Shown here piece after piece: positions 15,233 through 23,600 of a stretch of 64,000 nucleotides of DNA (positions are counted from its first letter, which is position 1; each line of letters opens with the position of its first letter). The notes under the pieces were generated by a model. The model was given only the letters and a program-made list of their open reading frames with translations, ran no database searches and was not told where the DNA came from. Source of the DNA: Parabacteroides chongii (GTDB taxonomy: Bacteria > Bacteroidota > Bacteroidia > Bacteroidales > Tannerellaceae); contig NZ_CP120849.1 of assembly GCF_029581355.1 (NCBI RefSeq), positions 5,488,501 through 5,552,500 on the forward strand, written 5' to 3'. The position numbers and the translations under genes are program-made.

Positions 15233-16078
15233 ATGATAGAAGCACCGGAAGCCTTGTACATCTCCGAGCAGATGAATCAAACGATTAAAGGGAAAAGAAT
15301 AACATTTGTCAGCGCAGGATATACACCTCATAAGTTTGCCTGGTTCTATGGAGATCCGGCTAATTATTCGGGGATGCTTACCGGTAAGATAATTGGGGAA
15401 GCCCATGCTTATGGTGGTCTGATCGAGATAGATATAGAAGATGTGCGTTTATTATTCGGAGACGGAATGAATATCCGGTACTACGCTCCCGGTGAAAAGA
15501 TACCGGAAAAACACCAGTTGCTCATTGCTTTCGAAGACGAGAGTTGTATCATGGGATCCGTCCGGATGTACGGGGCAGTCATGTGTTTTCCTGACGGTGC
15601 TTTCGATTGCGGCTTCAGCTCCTATCGTGAAGGGGCACGTACTAAACCCCAGGTGCTTTCGGAAGCTTTCGACAAAACCTATTTTCTGAGCCTGATAAAC
15701 AGTGAGGAGAAACAAAAGAAAACGGCAAAGGCTTTCCTTGCGACCGAGCAAACAATTCCGGGATTAGGTAACGGCGTATTACAGGACATCCTGTTCGAAG
15801 CACGTATCCATCCTAAGACTCGTATCAACATATTATCTGAAGAACAGAAAGATACGTTGTTTCATTGCACTAAAGCGACACTTCAGGAAATCTATCAGGC
15901 AGGCGGACGCAATTCGGAAACAGACCTGCTCGGGAATAAAGGCCGCTATATCCCCATACTGTCCAAAGATACCGCCGGCAAGCCTTGTCCGGTTTGCGGA
16001 GAAGATATACGCAAAGAGAGTTATATGGGAGGCAGTATCTATTATTGCTTTGAATGTCAGAAGCAGTCTCAACCGTAA
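15233..16078 (+). CDS. Fpg/Nei-type DNA glycosylase family protein with variant N-terminus
   Basis: The 281-residue protein has the Fpg/Nei layout: N-terminal beta-sandwich, helix-two-turn-helix (FLATEQTIPGLGNGVLQDILFEARIHP near 180-205) and a C-terminal zinc finger with four cysteines (CPVC at about 251-254, CFEC at about 272-275). Canonical members start PE after Met removal and use Pro1 as the catalytic amine. This one starts MIEAPEALYISEQ, with Ile at that position and the Pro three residues later. Similar starts occur in a divergent Clostridia/Bacteroidota clade, so the catalytic mechanism here is uncertain. It is a single gene that overlaps the convergent toxin gene by 10 bp. Confidence 0.82.
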   Translation: MIEAPEALYISEQMNQTIKGKRITFVSAGYTPHKFAWFYGDPANYSGMLTGKIIGEAHAYGGLIEIDIEDVRLLFGDGMNIRYYAPGEKIPEKHQLLIAFEDESCIMGSVRMYGAVMCFPDGAFDCGFSSYREGARTKPQVLSEAFDKTYFLSLINSEEKQKKTAKAFLATEQTIPGLGNGVLQDILFEARIHPKTRINILSEEQKDTLFHCTKATLQEIYQAGGRNSETDLLGNKGRYIPILSKDTAGKPCPVCGEDIRKESYMGGSIYYCFECQKQSQP

Positions 16079-16431
16079 GGTTCCATATCTTCACATACCC
16101 AGTCGGAGCTATGTTCTATTGTATAACGTAGCTTTCCCGGTTCCTGACGAGTATCGAAGAACATGGCTATTTTCACTGTTCCGTCCTCAATCCAGTAAAC
16201 GATCTTTAGATTCGGATGCTGAACAAAAGTCCGAAAACATTGAGGGTAGTCCACCAATGTCGGTTCCACATATCCTAAACCAGGATAACTAGTTAAAGTT
16301 TTCATATTCTCTTTGATAGAAGCATAAACTTTCTGGGCAACCGGCAAACCATACATCGTCTTATAAAAGACCTTCATTTCCCGGGTTTGTCCTTTTGCTA
16401 AAGGGGACACAATCAATTTTAATCTTTTCAT
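16069..16431 (-). CDS. RelE/ParE-like toxin
   Basis: The 120-residue protein has the RelE/ParE fold pattern: basic start MKRLKLIVSP, a helical middle with AQKVYASIKENMKTLTSYPGLG, and the C-terminal strand pair LKIVYWIEDGTVKIAMFFDTRQEPGKL, where ParE-like toxins carry their Arg/Asp residues. Proteins of this family inhibit gyrase or cleave ribosome-bound mRNA; the sequence does not decide which. Its ATG overlaps the antitoxin stop by 4 bp, and its 3' end overlaps the Fpg/Nei-like gene. Confidence 0.8.
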   Translation of the reverse strand: MKRLKLIVSPLAKGQTREMKVFYKTMYGLPVAQKVYASIKENMKTLTSYPGLGYVEPTLVDYPQCFRTFVQHPNLKIVYWIEDGTVKIAMFFDTRQEPGKLRYTIEHSSDWVCEDMEPYG

Positions 16432-16709
16432 TTGTCAAGTTCAAATTCCTTATCCATTTCCGCAAAAAACTCATCCCCGTCTATCATCCTCCCATTCCGA
16501 TCATCATCCAGCACCTGATCGATCAGGCTACGAAAATGTTCTGCGGAGCGAATCTGAAAACTCACCGGAGATGACAATGGCTCCCGATCACCTTGCTGTT
16601 GGTAAGCAAATATCTGATCTTCCAGAGAAATCAGCAATTCTTCGTCTTCTATTTGACTGATCTGCTTTATCAAGTCTTCCCGACGCCTGTCTATTGAATT
16701 GATCGACAT
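16428..16709 (-). CDS. antitoxin of the RelE/ParE-like pair
   Basis: The 93-residue acidic protein has an N-terminal helix (INSIDRRREDLIKQISQIEDEELLISLEDQI) like those of Bacteroidales ParE antitoxins, and an acidic C-terminus (DGDEFFAEMDKEFELDK) that would wrap the toxin. No clear ribbon-helix-helix motif is visible, so the DNA-binding mode is unknown. It precedes the toxin with a 4-bp overlap, the usual order. Confidence 0.78.
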   Translation of the reverse strand: MSINSIDRRREDLIKQISQIEDEELLISLEDQIFAYQQQGDREPLSSPVSFQIRSAEHFRSLIDQVLDDDRNGRMIDGDEFFAEMDKEFELDK

Positions 16710-16734
16710 GATTTTGATTTTTAAAGTGACTTCA

Positions 16735-16742
16735 CAAAGATA
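16735..16742 (-). promoter_or_regulatory. -7 promoter element of the toxin-antitoxin operon
   Basis: On the minus strand this reads TATCTTTG, 26 bp before the antitoxin ATG. Confidence 0.62.
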
Positions 16743-16786
16743 GAAATAATCTTATTGTAATTCCGGATTTTATCCGTTTCAATTTG

Positions 16787-16794
16787 TATGTTTG
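16787..16794 (+). promoter_or_regulatory. -7 promoter element immediately before the nitroreductase start
   Basis: TATGTTTG matches TAnnTTTG, and the next start codon (ATG at 16799) begins 4 bp after it. If this is the promoter, the transcript would have almost no leader. Confidence 0.5.
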
Positions 16795-16798
16795 CAGT

Positions 16799-17389
16799 AT
16801 GAAATGGACATATTCTTTTATCGCATTATTCTCTGTCCTGGTTGCTTGCAACAACCATACAGAACCAAAAGACAGTCAGGAAGAAAACCAGACATTGGAA
16901 ACAATCTTCAACCGCAAAAGCGTACGTAAATATACACAGCAACCGGTTGAAAAAGAGAAGCTGGAAACATTGGTCCGTGCAGGAATGGCAGCCCCTTCGT
17001 CCAGAGACCGCCGTCCCTGGGAGTTTATCATCGTAACAGACCGTGATATCCTGGATACGATGGGAGACGGATTACCATTAGCCCGTATGTTGAAAGAGAC
17101 CAAACAGGCGATTATCGTTTGTGGCGATACCGTCAAATCCGGCAATGCCTGGCAGTTGGATTGTTCCGCTGCTGCACAAAACGTACTGCTGGCAGCCGAA
17201 TCGTTAGGACTGGGAGCCGTATGGACGGCCGCCTATCCTTATCCCGAACGGATGAATGTTGTGCGAGATGCCCTGCACCTGCCCGACCACGTCATTCCTC
17301 TTACGGTTATTCCGATTGGCTACCCCATAGGCATAGAGAAGCCGAAGGATAAATTCAACAAGAAGCAGATACATTACAATGGGTGGTGA
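16799..17389 (+). CDS. lipoprotein nitroreductase family protein
   Basis: The 196-residue protein carries a lipoprotein signal (YSFIALFSVLVACNN, Cys near residue 17), which is unusual for a nitroreductase. The FMN-binding fold follows: NRKSVRKYTQQPVEKEKLETLVRAGMAAPSS with the Arg/Ser FMN contacts (residues ~40-70), WEFIIVTD, the AAAQNVLLAAESLGLGAVW helix, and a closing VIPIGYP. It probably reduces small aromatic or flavin-like compounds outside the cytoplasm. A start at 16784 is rejected because it lies within the -7 element. The gene is convergent with the GH2 gene across a palindromic element. Confidence 0.85.
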   Translation: MKWTYSFIALFSVLVACNNHTEPKDSQEENQTLETIFNRKSVRKYTQQPVEKEKLETLVRAGMAAPSSRDRRPWEFIIVTDRDILDTMGDGLPLARMLKETKQAIIVCGDTVKSGNAWQLDCSAAAQNVLLAAESLGLGAVWTAAYPYPERMNVVRDALHLPDHVIPLTVIPIGYPIGIEKPKDKFNKKQIHYNGW

Positions 17390-17404
17390 GAAAGACAATA
17401 TTAA

Positions 17405-17498
17405 GGAACACAGATGACGCAGATAAACGCAGAATCTCGCAGACTAAATAATTATATAAATCTGCGAGACTCTGTATCTTCTGCGTCATCTGCGTTCT
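17405..17498. repeat. long imperfect palindrome built from GCAGAT/ATCTGC motifs
   Basis: The left arm at 17406-17443 (contains CAGATGACGCAGAT and CTCGCAGA) is nearly complementary to the right arm at 17461-17498 (contains TCTGCGAG and ATCTTCTGCGTCATCTGC), around an AT-rich centre of 17 nt. It lies between two convergent genes, so it may work as a terminator. The sequence looks like a dispersed intergenic palindrome of Bacteroidales rather than a simple terminator, since no T tract follows. Confidence 0.7.
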
Positions 17499-17515
17499 CT
17501 AATATCGACTAAAGA

Positions 17516-19633
17516 TCAGAATCCGGCATGTTCTTCTTTGTTGACCGACTGGTCCGAATCGCGTTTCTTTTCTCCGCTATACATCCATTCGATTTCGTCT
17601 TCGTAGGTCTTGCCGTCTTTCACTACGACTGTCTTTACGATATTCTTACCCATATCGAGCGTCACGTTATCTATTATATAATGTACGCGCGTATAACCTT
17701 CACGAATACCGCTCAGTTCCTTACCGTTCAGGTAGACTGTCGGCGTACCGATATTGGAGTAAACAGTGATGGATGTTTCCTTTTTCTCACGATCCCAGTT
17801 ACGACGTTGTGTCAGGAACAGTACAGGTTCTTTGCTCCAGTTGGCCTTATACCAGAAATAAGAATCTTTCTTGATCTTACGGTCGAAAGTAACCAACCCT
17901 TTCATATTACGGGCCGGTACACCGCCGCGAACCCACATCGGGGCACAGAAGTCGAACGTATTCCAAAGATAAGAAGCGATGATATACGGATGGGCAGCAA
18001 TCACGCTCCACTGATATTCGTGTGTCTTGGTGGCAAATGTCTCCGGATAAAATTCTTTTGTCCAGTTCAAGGCATCTCCCAGATATTCGGTTTGATGGTT
18101 CAGGTTGGCATCAGCACCGTACTCCGTCAGCATCAGTTTTTGGTGAGGATATTCCTTTTCCAGTCCCTCTACCCAGGGTTTGATATCCTGTATTTTCTTT
18201 TCGTACCAGCCGAAATAGCGGTTCATTCCCTGGATATCGGCAACAAGGTTCACCGGATGTTCCATGTGACCATATCCGTTTACCGACACCGTATAACGAT
18301 CCGGGTCTTCCGTCTTTGCCAGGTCGTGCAACGATTGGGTCAACTCTTTTGTGTACTGGTGCGGTTGATATACCTCATTATGCAATCCCCACACATAGAT
18401 GGAAGGGTGGTTGAAACTCTGACGGATCATTTCGCGCAACTGGTTACGGCAGTTTTCCGCTTCCTGGCCGGTAACCCGGTTGACAAATGGAATCTCCGCC
18501 CAGATAATCAGTCCCAGGCTGTCGCAACGCGAATACAGATAGTCGGATTGCTGATAATGAGCAAAACGGACAGTCGTTGCACCGACATCCATAATAGTAG
18601 CCAGGTCGAAGTCATGGTTCTCATTCTTCAGGGCACTACCCAGCCCCCACCAATCCTGATGACGGGTAACACCGTACATCGGGTACTTCTCTCCATTCAG
18701 ATAAAAGCCTTTACCTGCTACAATTTCATATTTGCGCAGTCCCAGCGGTTGTACCATTTCGTCGATCACCTGCCCGTCTTTGATCAGACGGCTGACCACC
18801 TTATACAGATACGGATTTTCACGTCCCTGCCACAACGTCGGCTTTTTGATTGTAAAAGAAGATTCGTAAGCCTGTTCGCCCTGTGCAGTCAGTTCGAACG
18901 ACTGGCTGTTTGTTGCAATCTGTTTCCCTTCCTGGTCGTAGATCGTATTCTGCAAGGTCACAGGGACGGGCTGCAAGGTTCCGTTATCCAGTTTGACCTT
19001 TACTTTCACATCCGCTTGCTTTTTGGATACATTCTTCTGGGTTATATAAACGCCCGGAGAGGCACAATCGGTAACACTGATATTATACGGTTCGGTAACG
19101 ATCAACCATACCGGACGATAAATACCGCCATACACACCAAATAAATTATGGTTGACCGGAATCACATCCGGACGCGATTTGTTATCCGCCTTTACGATGA
19201 TCTCATTCTCCTCTCCTACCTTCAACAACGGACTGATCTCACAGGCAAAAGCCGAATAACCGCCTTTATGAGAAGTAGCCAGCATTCCGTTCACGAACAC
19301 TTCCGTACAGGAACCGACACCCTCAAAGCGCAGGAAGACCCGCTTCCCTTTCAGGTCGGCAGGGAAGAAATAGTTTTTCTTATAATAAGCCGCCCCTTCA
19401 TAAAAGTTATTGGCCTGTACCTGCATATCCTTGGCATTCCAGGTATGGGGAATTTCCACTTCCGACCAGCCGCTCTCCCATTTCGGGGCATTAAGGGCCA
19501 GCTCTTTTTCCGCCGGAGCTTTCTTAAATGACCAGCCGGAATTAAAAGACTCCACTTTCCGGCCTTCCGCCTGCATCGTCATCAATCCCAGGCAGGCTAA
19601 CAATAAGGTTAAACTTAATACTCGTTTATTCAT
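17516..19633 (-). CDS. glycoside hydrolase family 2, probable beta-galactosidase
   Basis: The 705-residue secreted protein has a signal peptide (LSLTLLLACLGLMTMQAEG), an N-terminal jelly roll (WSFKKAPAEKE to IYRPVWLIV, about 30-185), an immunoglobulin-like domain (190-300) and a TIM barrel (305-600). The acid/base Glu is in WGLHNEVYQ (near 420) and the nucleophile Glu in MLTEYGAD (near 503). A short C-terminal beta domain closes it. It most likely removes terminal beta-galactose or a related sugar from glycan side chains in the periplasm. It is divergent from the HU/HTCS-1 operon and has its own TATATTTG promoter element. Confidence 0.9.
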   Translation of the reverse strand: MNKRVLSLTLLLACLGLMTMQAEGRKVESFNSGWSFKKAPAEKELALNAPKWESGWSEVEIPHTWNAKDMQVQANNFYEGAAYYKKNYFFPADLKGKRVFLRFEGVGSCTEVFVNGMLATSHKGGYSAFACEISPLLKVGEENEIIVKADNKSRPDVIPVNHNLFGVYGGIYRPVWLIVTEPYNISVTDCASPGVYITQKNVSKKQADVKVKVKLDNGTLQPVPVTLQNTIYDQEGKQIATNSQSFELTAQGEQAYESSFTIKKPTLWQGRENPYLYKVVSRLIKDGQVIDEMVQPLGLRKYEIVAGKGFYLNGEKYPMYGVTRHQDWWGLGSALKNENHDFDLATIMDVGATTVRFAHYQQSDYLYSRCDSLGLIIWAEIPFVNRVTGQEAENCRNQLREMIRQSFNHPSIYVWGLHNEVYQPHQYTKELTQSLHDLAKTEDPDRYTVSVNGYGHMEHPVNLVADIQGMNRYFGWYEKKIQDIKPWVEGLEKEYPHQKLMLTEYGADANLNHQTEYLGDALNWTKEFYPETFATKTHEYQWSVIAAHPYIIASYLWNTFDFCAPMWVRGGVPARNMKGLVTFDRKIKKDSYFWYKANWSKEPVLFLTQRRNWDREKKETSITVYSNIGTPTVYLNGKELSGIREGYTRVHYIIDNVTLDMGKNIVKTVVVKDGKTYEDEIEWMYSGEKKRDSDQSVNKEEHAGF

Positions 19634-19655
19634 GATTTGTTAATTGAATGAGTTG

Positions 19656-19663
19656 CAAATATA
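19656..19663 (-). promoter_or_regulatory. -7 promoter element of the GH2 gene
   Basis: On the minus strand this reads TATATTTG, 23 bp before the ATG at 19633. Confidence 0.6.
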
Positions 19664-19862
19664 CCTCTCCACTCCCAAACTAACTAATAAAATCATCTCA
19701 TTACCGATCACGATTGTCTCTATTTGCTGCCAAACGTCCCTACTAAGCCGAATAAGTATCAATCGCAGGCCGACACGCACCGATAGAAGAGTTCTTTTCG
19801 CCTTCACCCGGGGATAAATAAAAAAAGATGCCGCGAGAGATACATTTTGTCCCAATATAATG

Positions 19863-19870
19863 TATCTTTG
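19863..19870 (+). promoter_or_regulatory. -7 promoter element of the HU/HTCS-1 operon
   Basis: TATCTTTG matches TAnnTTTG. Transcription would start near 19875, giving a leader of about 200 nt that contains the palindrome array at 19899-19960. The rest of the 19664-20075 interval shows no other clear feature. Confidence 0.6.
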
Positions 19871-19898
19871 GTGCTATCCTAATCTTTGTCCGACGGCA

Positions 19899-19960
19899 AT
19901 CGAACAGCTGTCCGACCCGGGTGGGATAGCTGTCCCACTAGTGTCGGACAGCTGTCTGAC
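19899..19960. repeat. array of three 18-bp palindromes at 22-bp pitch (centre AGCT)
   Basis: Three 18-bp palindromes lie at 19899-19916, 19921-19938 and 19943-19960. All are centred on AGCT and have exactly 22 bp between centres and 4-bp spacers. The second (GTGGGATAGCTGTCCCAC) and third (GTCGGACAGCTGTCTGAC) are fully symmetrical apart from one G-T pair each; the first has two mismatches. The array lies in the predicted leader of the HU-wHTH/HTCS-1 transcript, so it could act as DNA operator sites or as three RNA hairpins. It has the same geometry as 5776-5849 but unrelated sequence. Confidence 0.85.
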
Positions 19961-20075
19961 GGAGGTCGAACAAACTTTTTGTCGCGAGGAAAGGAAGCTT
20001 AGAAGGCAGTCTTTTGAAAAGAAGACCGGGACGAGCCAAATAACAACCTATATAAACACTTTAACAATACCGTAG

Positions 20076-20669
20076 ATGTCAGCCACTTACAACCTATTCA
20101 GAAATCCGGGAAAGAAGGAAAACCTCCACGCCCGCCAGGTGAACCAATATACCGTACGTATCGATGCTCTTTGCGAAGAGATCTCACAGATCAGTTCCTT
20201 TTCGTCAGCCGATGTGAAAGGGATGCTGGACGCGCTGAAAAGCAGGATCGCTTTTCACCTGAAATACGGCGATATTGTCGAGTTGGAAGGTTTGGGGACG
20301 TTCAACGCCTCGCTTAAATGTCCTTCGCTGACAACAGAGAAAGAGATCAAACCCCATTTGGTAAAGTTTCACAAAGTGGTATTCCGCTGTTCCAAAGAGT
20401 TGAAAGACCAACTTCGTTACATGAAAGTGGAACGTGCCGACGAACCCAGCCGCCTGAAAGGATATACGGAAGAAAAGCGCAAGGCCAACATTTTGGCTTA
20501 TATCGAAAAAAATGATACGATCTCGACCTTCCTGTGCCGTTCGCTCAACGGTTGCTCGAAATATACTGCCCTGAAAGATCTGAAAGCCTTGCAGGAAGAA
20601 GGGAAGATCGTCCGTCTGGGGTTCCGCGCGAATGCACAATACGGATTAAGAGAGGATAACCAGGAATGA
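20076..20669 (+). CDS. HU-family DNA-binding protein with C-terminal winged helix (HU-HIG type)
   Basis: The 197-residue protein has an HU/IHF-like domain at about residues 1-125 (helices LCEEISQISSFSSADVKGMLDALKS, then GDIVELEGLGTFNASLKCP, the DNA-bending arm region). A C-terminal winged-helix-like part follows (EKRKANILAYIEKNDTIST to KYTALKDLKALQEEGKIVRLGF, about 145-190). This fits the HU-HIG group of Bacteroidota, in which an HU domain is fused to a wHTH. Its stop overlaps the HTCS-1 start (ATGA at 20666-20669), so the two are translationally coupled. The palindrome array in its leader is a candidate binding site. Confidence 0.8.
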   Translation: MSATYNLFRNPGKKENLHARQVNQYTVRIDALCEEISQISSFSSADVKGMLDALKSRIAFHLKYGDIVELEGLGTFNASLKCPSLTTEKEIKPHLVKFHKVVFRCSKELKDQLRYMKVERADEPSRLKGYTEEKRKANILAYIEKNDTISTFLCRSLNGCSKYTALKDLKALQEEGKIVRLGFRANAQYGLREDNQE

Positions 20670-23600
20670 AGACTATATACAAATTTATCACAGCCTGGCT
20701 TCTCCTTGCCTGTGGCGTGTTTACGGCTTACGGCAATAACAGCCCTTTCTTCTTTTCCCACCTGGGAGTAGAAAACGGCTTGTCGCAGGTATCCGTTATG
20801 AATATATTCCAGGACTCGGACGGGTATATATGGTTCGGTACACGCAACGGGGCGAATCGTTACGACGGATATGAATTCAAAATATATCAGAATGAGGTAA
20901 ACAACCCGGCTTCTATCAGTGACAATTACATCCGCCGGATCGCCGAAGACAAGGAGAAAAACATCTGGATCGGCACCTCCAACGGGGTCAACTGCATCGA
21001 CTACCGGACGCAACAGATCACGCGTTTCTATCCCCAGGCTATCAACCCGGAGATAACGACGAATGCGGTCAATAACTTCCTTCTCCATGCAGACGGCGAT
21101 CTTTATGCCCTCACCACCCGAAGCATATTAAAGTGTAATCCGGATAAGACGGTCGAAGAAATGCCTTACCTGAAAGAAATGGATTCGCCCATTCATTCCA
21201 TTATCCAGGATAAGGACGGGGATATTTTTATCGGAACGGAAGATAAAGGTCTCTATGTATACGCTGCCGACTGGAAGCTGAAAAAACATTTCCTTCCGGA
21301 TAGTTCCGACAACCCGGAAAAACTTCCTATAAGTACGATATCCATATTATTGGCTGGCGTAGCCAATAATATATTCATTGGTACCAATGAAGACGGTCTA
21401 TGTGTTTATAATAAGGAAGACGAAACATTCAGACGCCTCAACACCGGCAACTCGGGCCTCAACAACAACTCCGTACGCCATCTTATTCCATTCGGCAAAG
21501 ATTCGGTATTGATCGCCACCTTCAGGGGACTCAACATCCTGAACACCCGCGACATGACCATCACGGCTGTCAACATGGATATGAAAGCGAAAGGAGCACT
21601 CAGCCATTACTCCATCCATAGTATGCTGATCGACCGCGACCAGACACTCTGGGTCGGTACCTATTCCGCCGGTGTTAACTACCACAGCCCTTTCCATAGA
21701 CCGACCTCATTCATCACTCCGAAGGCTTTTGCCGGTGTACTGGGACAAGGTCAGGAAGATAACAAAGGTAATATGTGGTTCGCCACGGAAGGAGCAGGAT
21801 TGCTTTATTACAACCCACGGAACGGCGAACAGAAGCTCTACCCCATAAAACCTTTGCAAGCCGGGAATTATGAAATAAACATCCTCAAAGCTATCCTGAT
21901 ACAGGGGGATTCCATATTCTGTGCCACGCACTTCGGTTCCGTCTACCTTTTTTCCATCCGTAAGGAGCAATACCAGAAGATACATGACTACAAATACAAC
22001 GATATCAACACCTTATATATAGACAGCCGGCAACGGTTATGGATACCGACCAATACACCCGACCATACCGTCATGGTGGACAAGGGTAAGACGGTCAACA
22101 AGTTTAACGTAGACGGTGTGGAAAAGGTATTCCGGGGAATGTGCCTGATTAAAGAACTGGAACCGGACGTATTTCTATTCGGGGCCATCACCGATAGTGC
22201 TTTTGTTTACGACATGAACAAGAAAACGTCTGTCAACCTCACCGCCCGGTTGCAGAACGGCGATAAAAACAAACGGTTGGGAAGTATATCCGGTGTCGTG
22301 AAAGATTCCGGACAATATATATGGATAGCCACCACCAAAGGTGGCTTGTTCCGGCTCGATAAAGACCTCAACGTAATACAGAACTATCAGAAGGAAGATG
22401 GTCTGTCGGAAAGCTACATCAATTCGCTTTCAATCGATAAAGAGGGAAATATATGGGCCGTGACCGGCAAAGAATTATACAAACTGAACCGTCCGGCAAA
22501 CAAGTTCGAACAGGTCAGGCCGGTCGACAGCCCTACACAGGAATACTCGTTATATGCCAACAACTGCGTTTCAAAAGACGGGACTCTTTATTTCTCCGGG
22601 AATAAAGGAATACTGGCCATCAATCCGCAAAAAACGATTACGAACCCGAACATACCTCCCGTCTATATCACTTCATTACAAATAAACACGCAGGTAGACC
22701 CGGAAGGGTTGCCGACTTACCAGGAACTGTTGCCCCTGCAATACGACAACAACATCACGCTCGAAGCCAGCCAGGGAAACATCACCATCCGCTATTCGGC
22801 ACTCAACTTCATCCATTCCCAAAATAATTCGTACGCTTATATGATGGAAGGGGCCGACCATAACTGGCACAACATCGGAAACCGCCGGGAAGCCTATTAC
22901 AGTAACTTATCCCCGGGAAAATACACTTTCCGCGTGAAAGCCGCCAACAACGATGGTGTCTGGAATCCGGAAGAGGCCGTCTTGCACATCACCGTAAACC
23001 CTCCCTTCTACCAGACCTGGTGGGCTTACCTGATCTATCTATGTATCCTGTCGATCATCGTGATAGCCATCGTACAGCGACAGCACCTCAAACACGAACG
23101 GGAACGGGAGGCCAAGTACAAACAGCTGGAACATGAGAAGGAAAACGAACTGCACGAAGAACGTATGCGTATGTTCACCAACTTCTCGCATGAGCTGAGA
23201 ACTCCGCTCACATTGATCATTAATCCGTTGAACGACCTGTTGCAACGGGTCAGTTTCTCTCCGGAAGTAAAGGATGCCCTGCAATTGATCAAAAAGAATA
23301 CCGGACGTATGTTGCTGCTCGTTAACAACCTGATGGATATCCAGAAATACGAAGCCGGCAAAACGATCCTTCAAAAGACTCATTTCAATTTCCCGGCATT
23401 CATCGAGGAGATGTACCGCTCCTTCGAAAGTGTGGCACAGAACCGGGAGATAACATTTGTATTGAAAAACGAACTGCCGGAAACGTTCTTTACCTATTAC
23501 GATGAGGCCGAAATAGAGAAAGTCTTTTTCAACCTGCTGTCGAATGCGTTCAAGTTCACTCCGGCAGAAGGAAACGTGACAATACGGATCAGCCGGATAA

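Noticed and set aside
17528..19144. 538-codon open frame on the + strand
   Set aside because: It lies wholly antisense to the GH2 gene, whose frame has clear domains and catalytic residues. The + frame has no recognisable domain and is a shadow.
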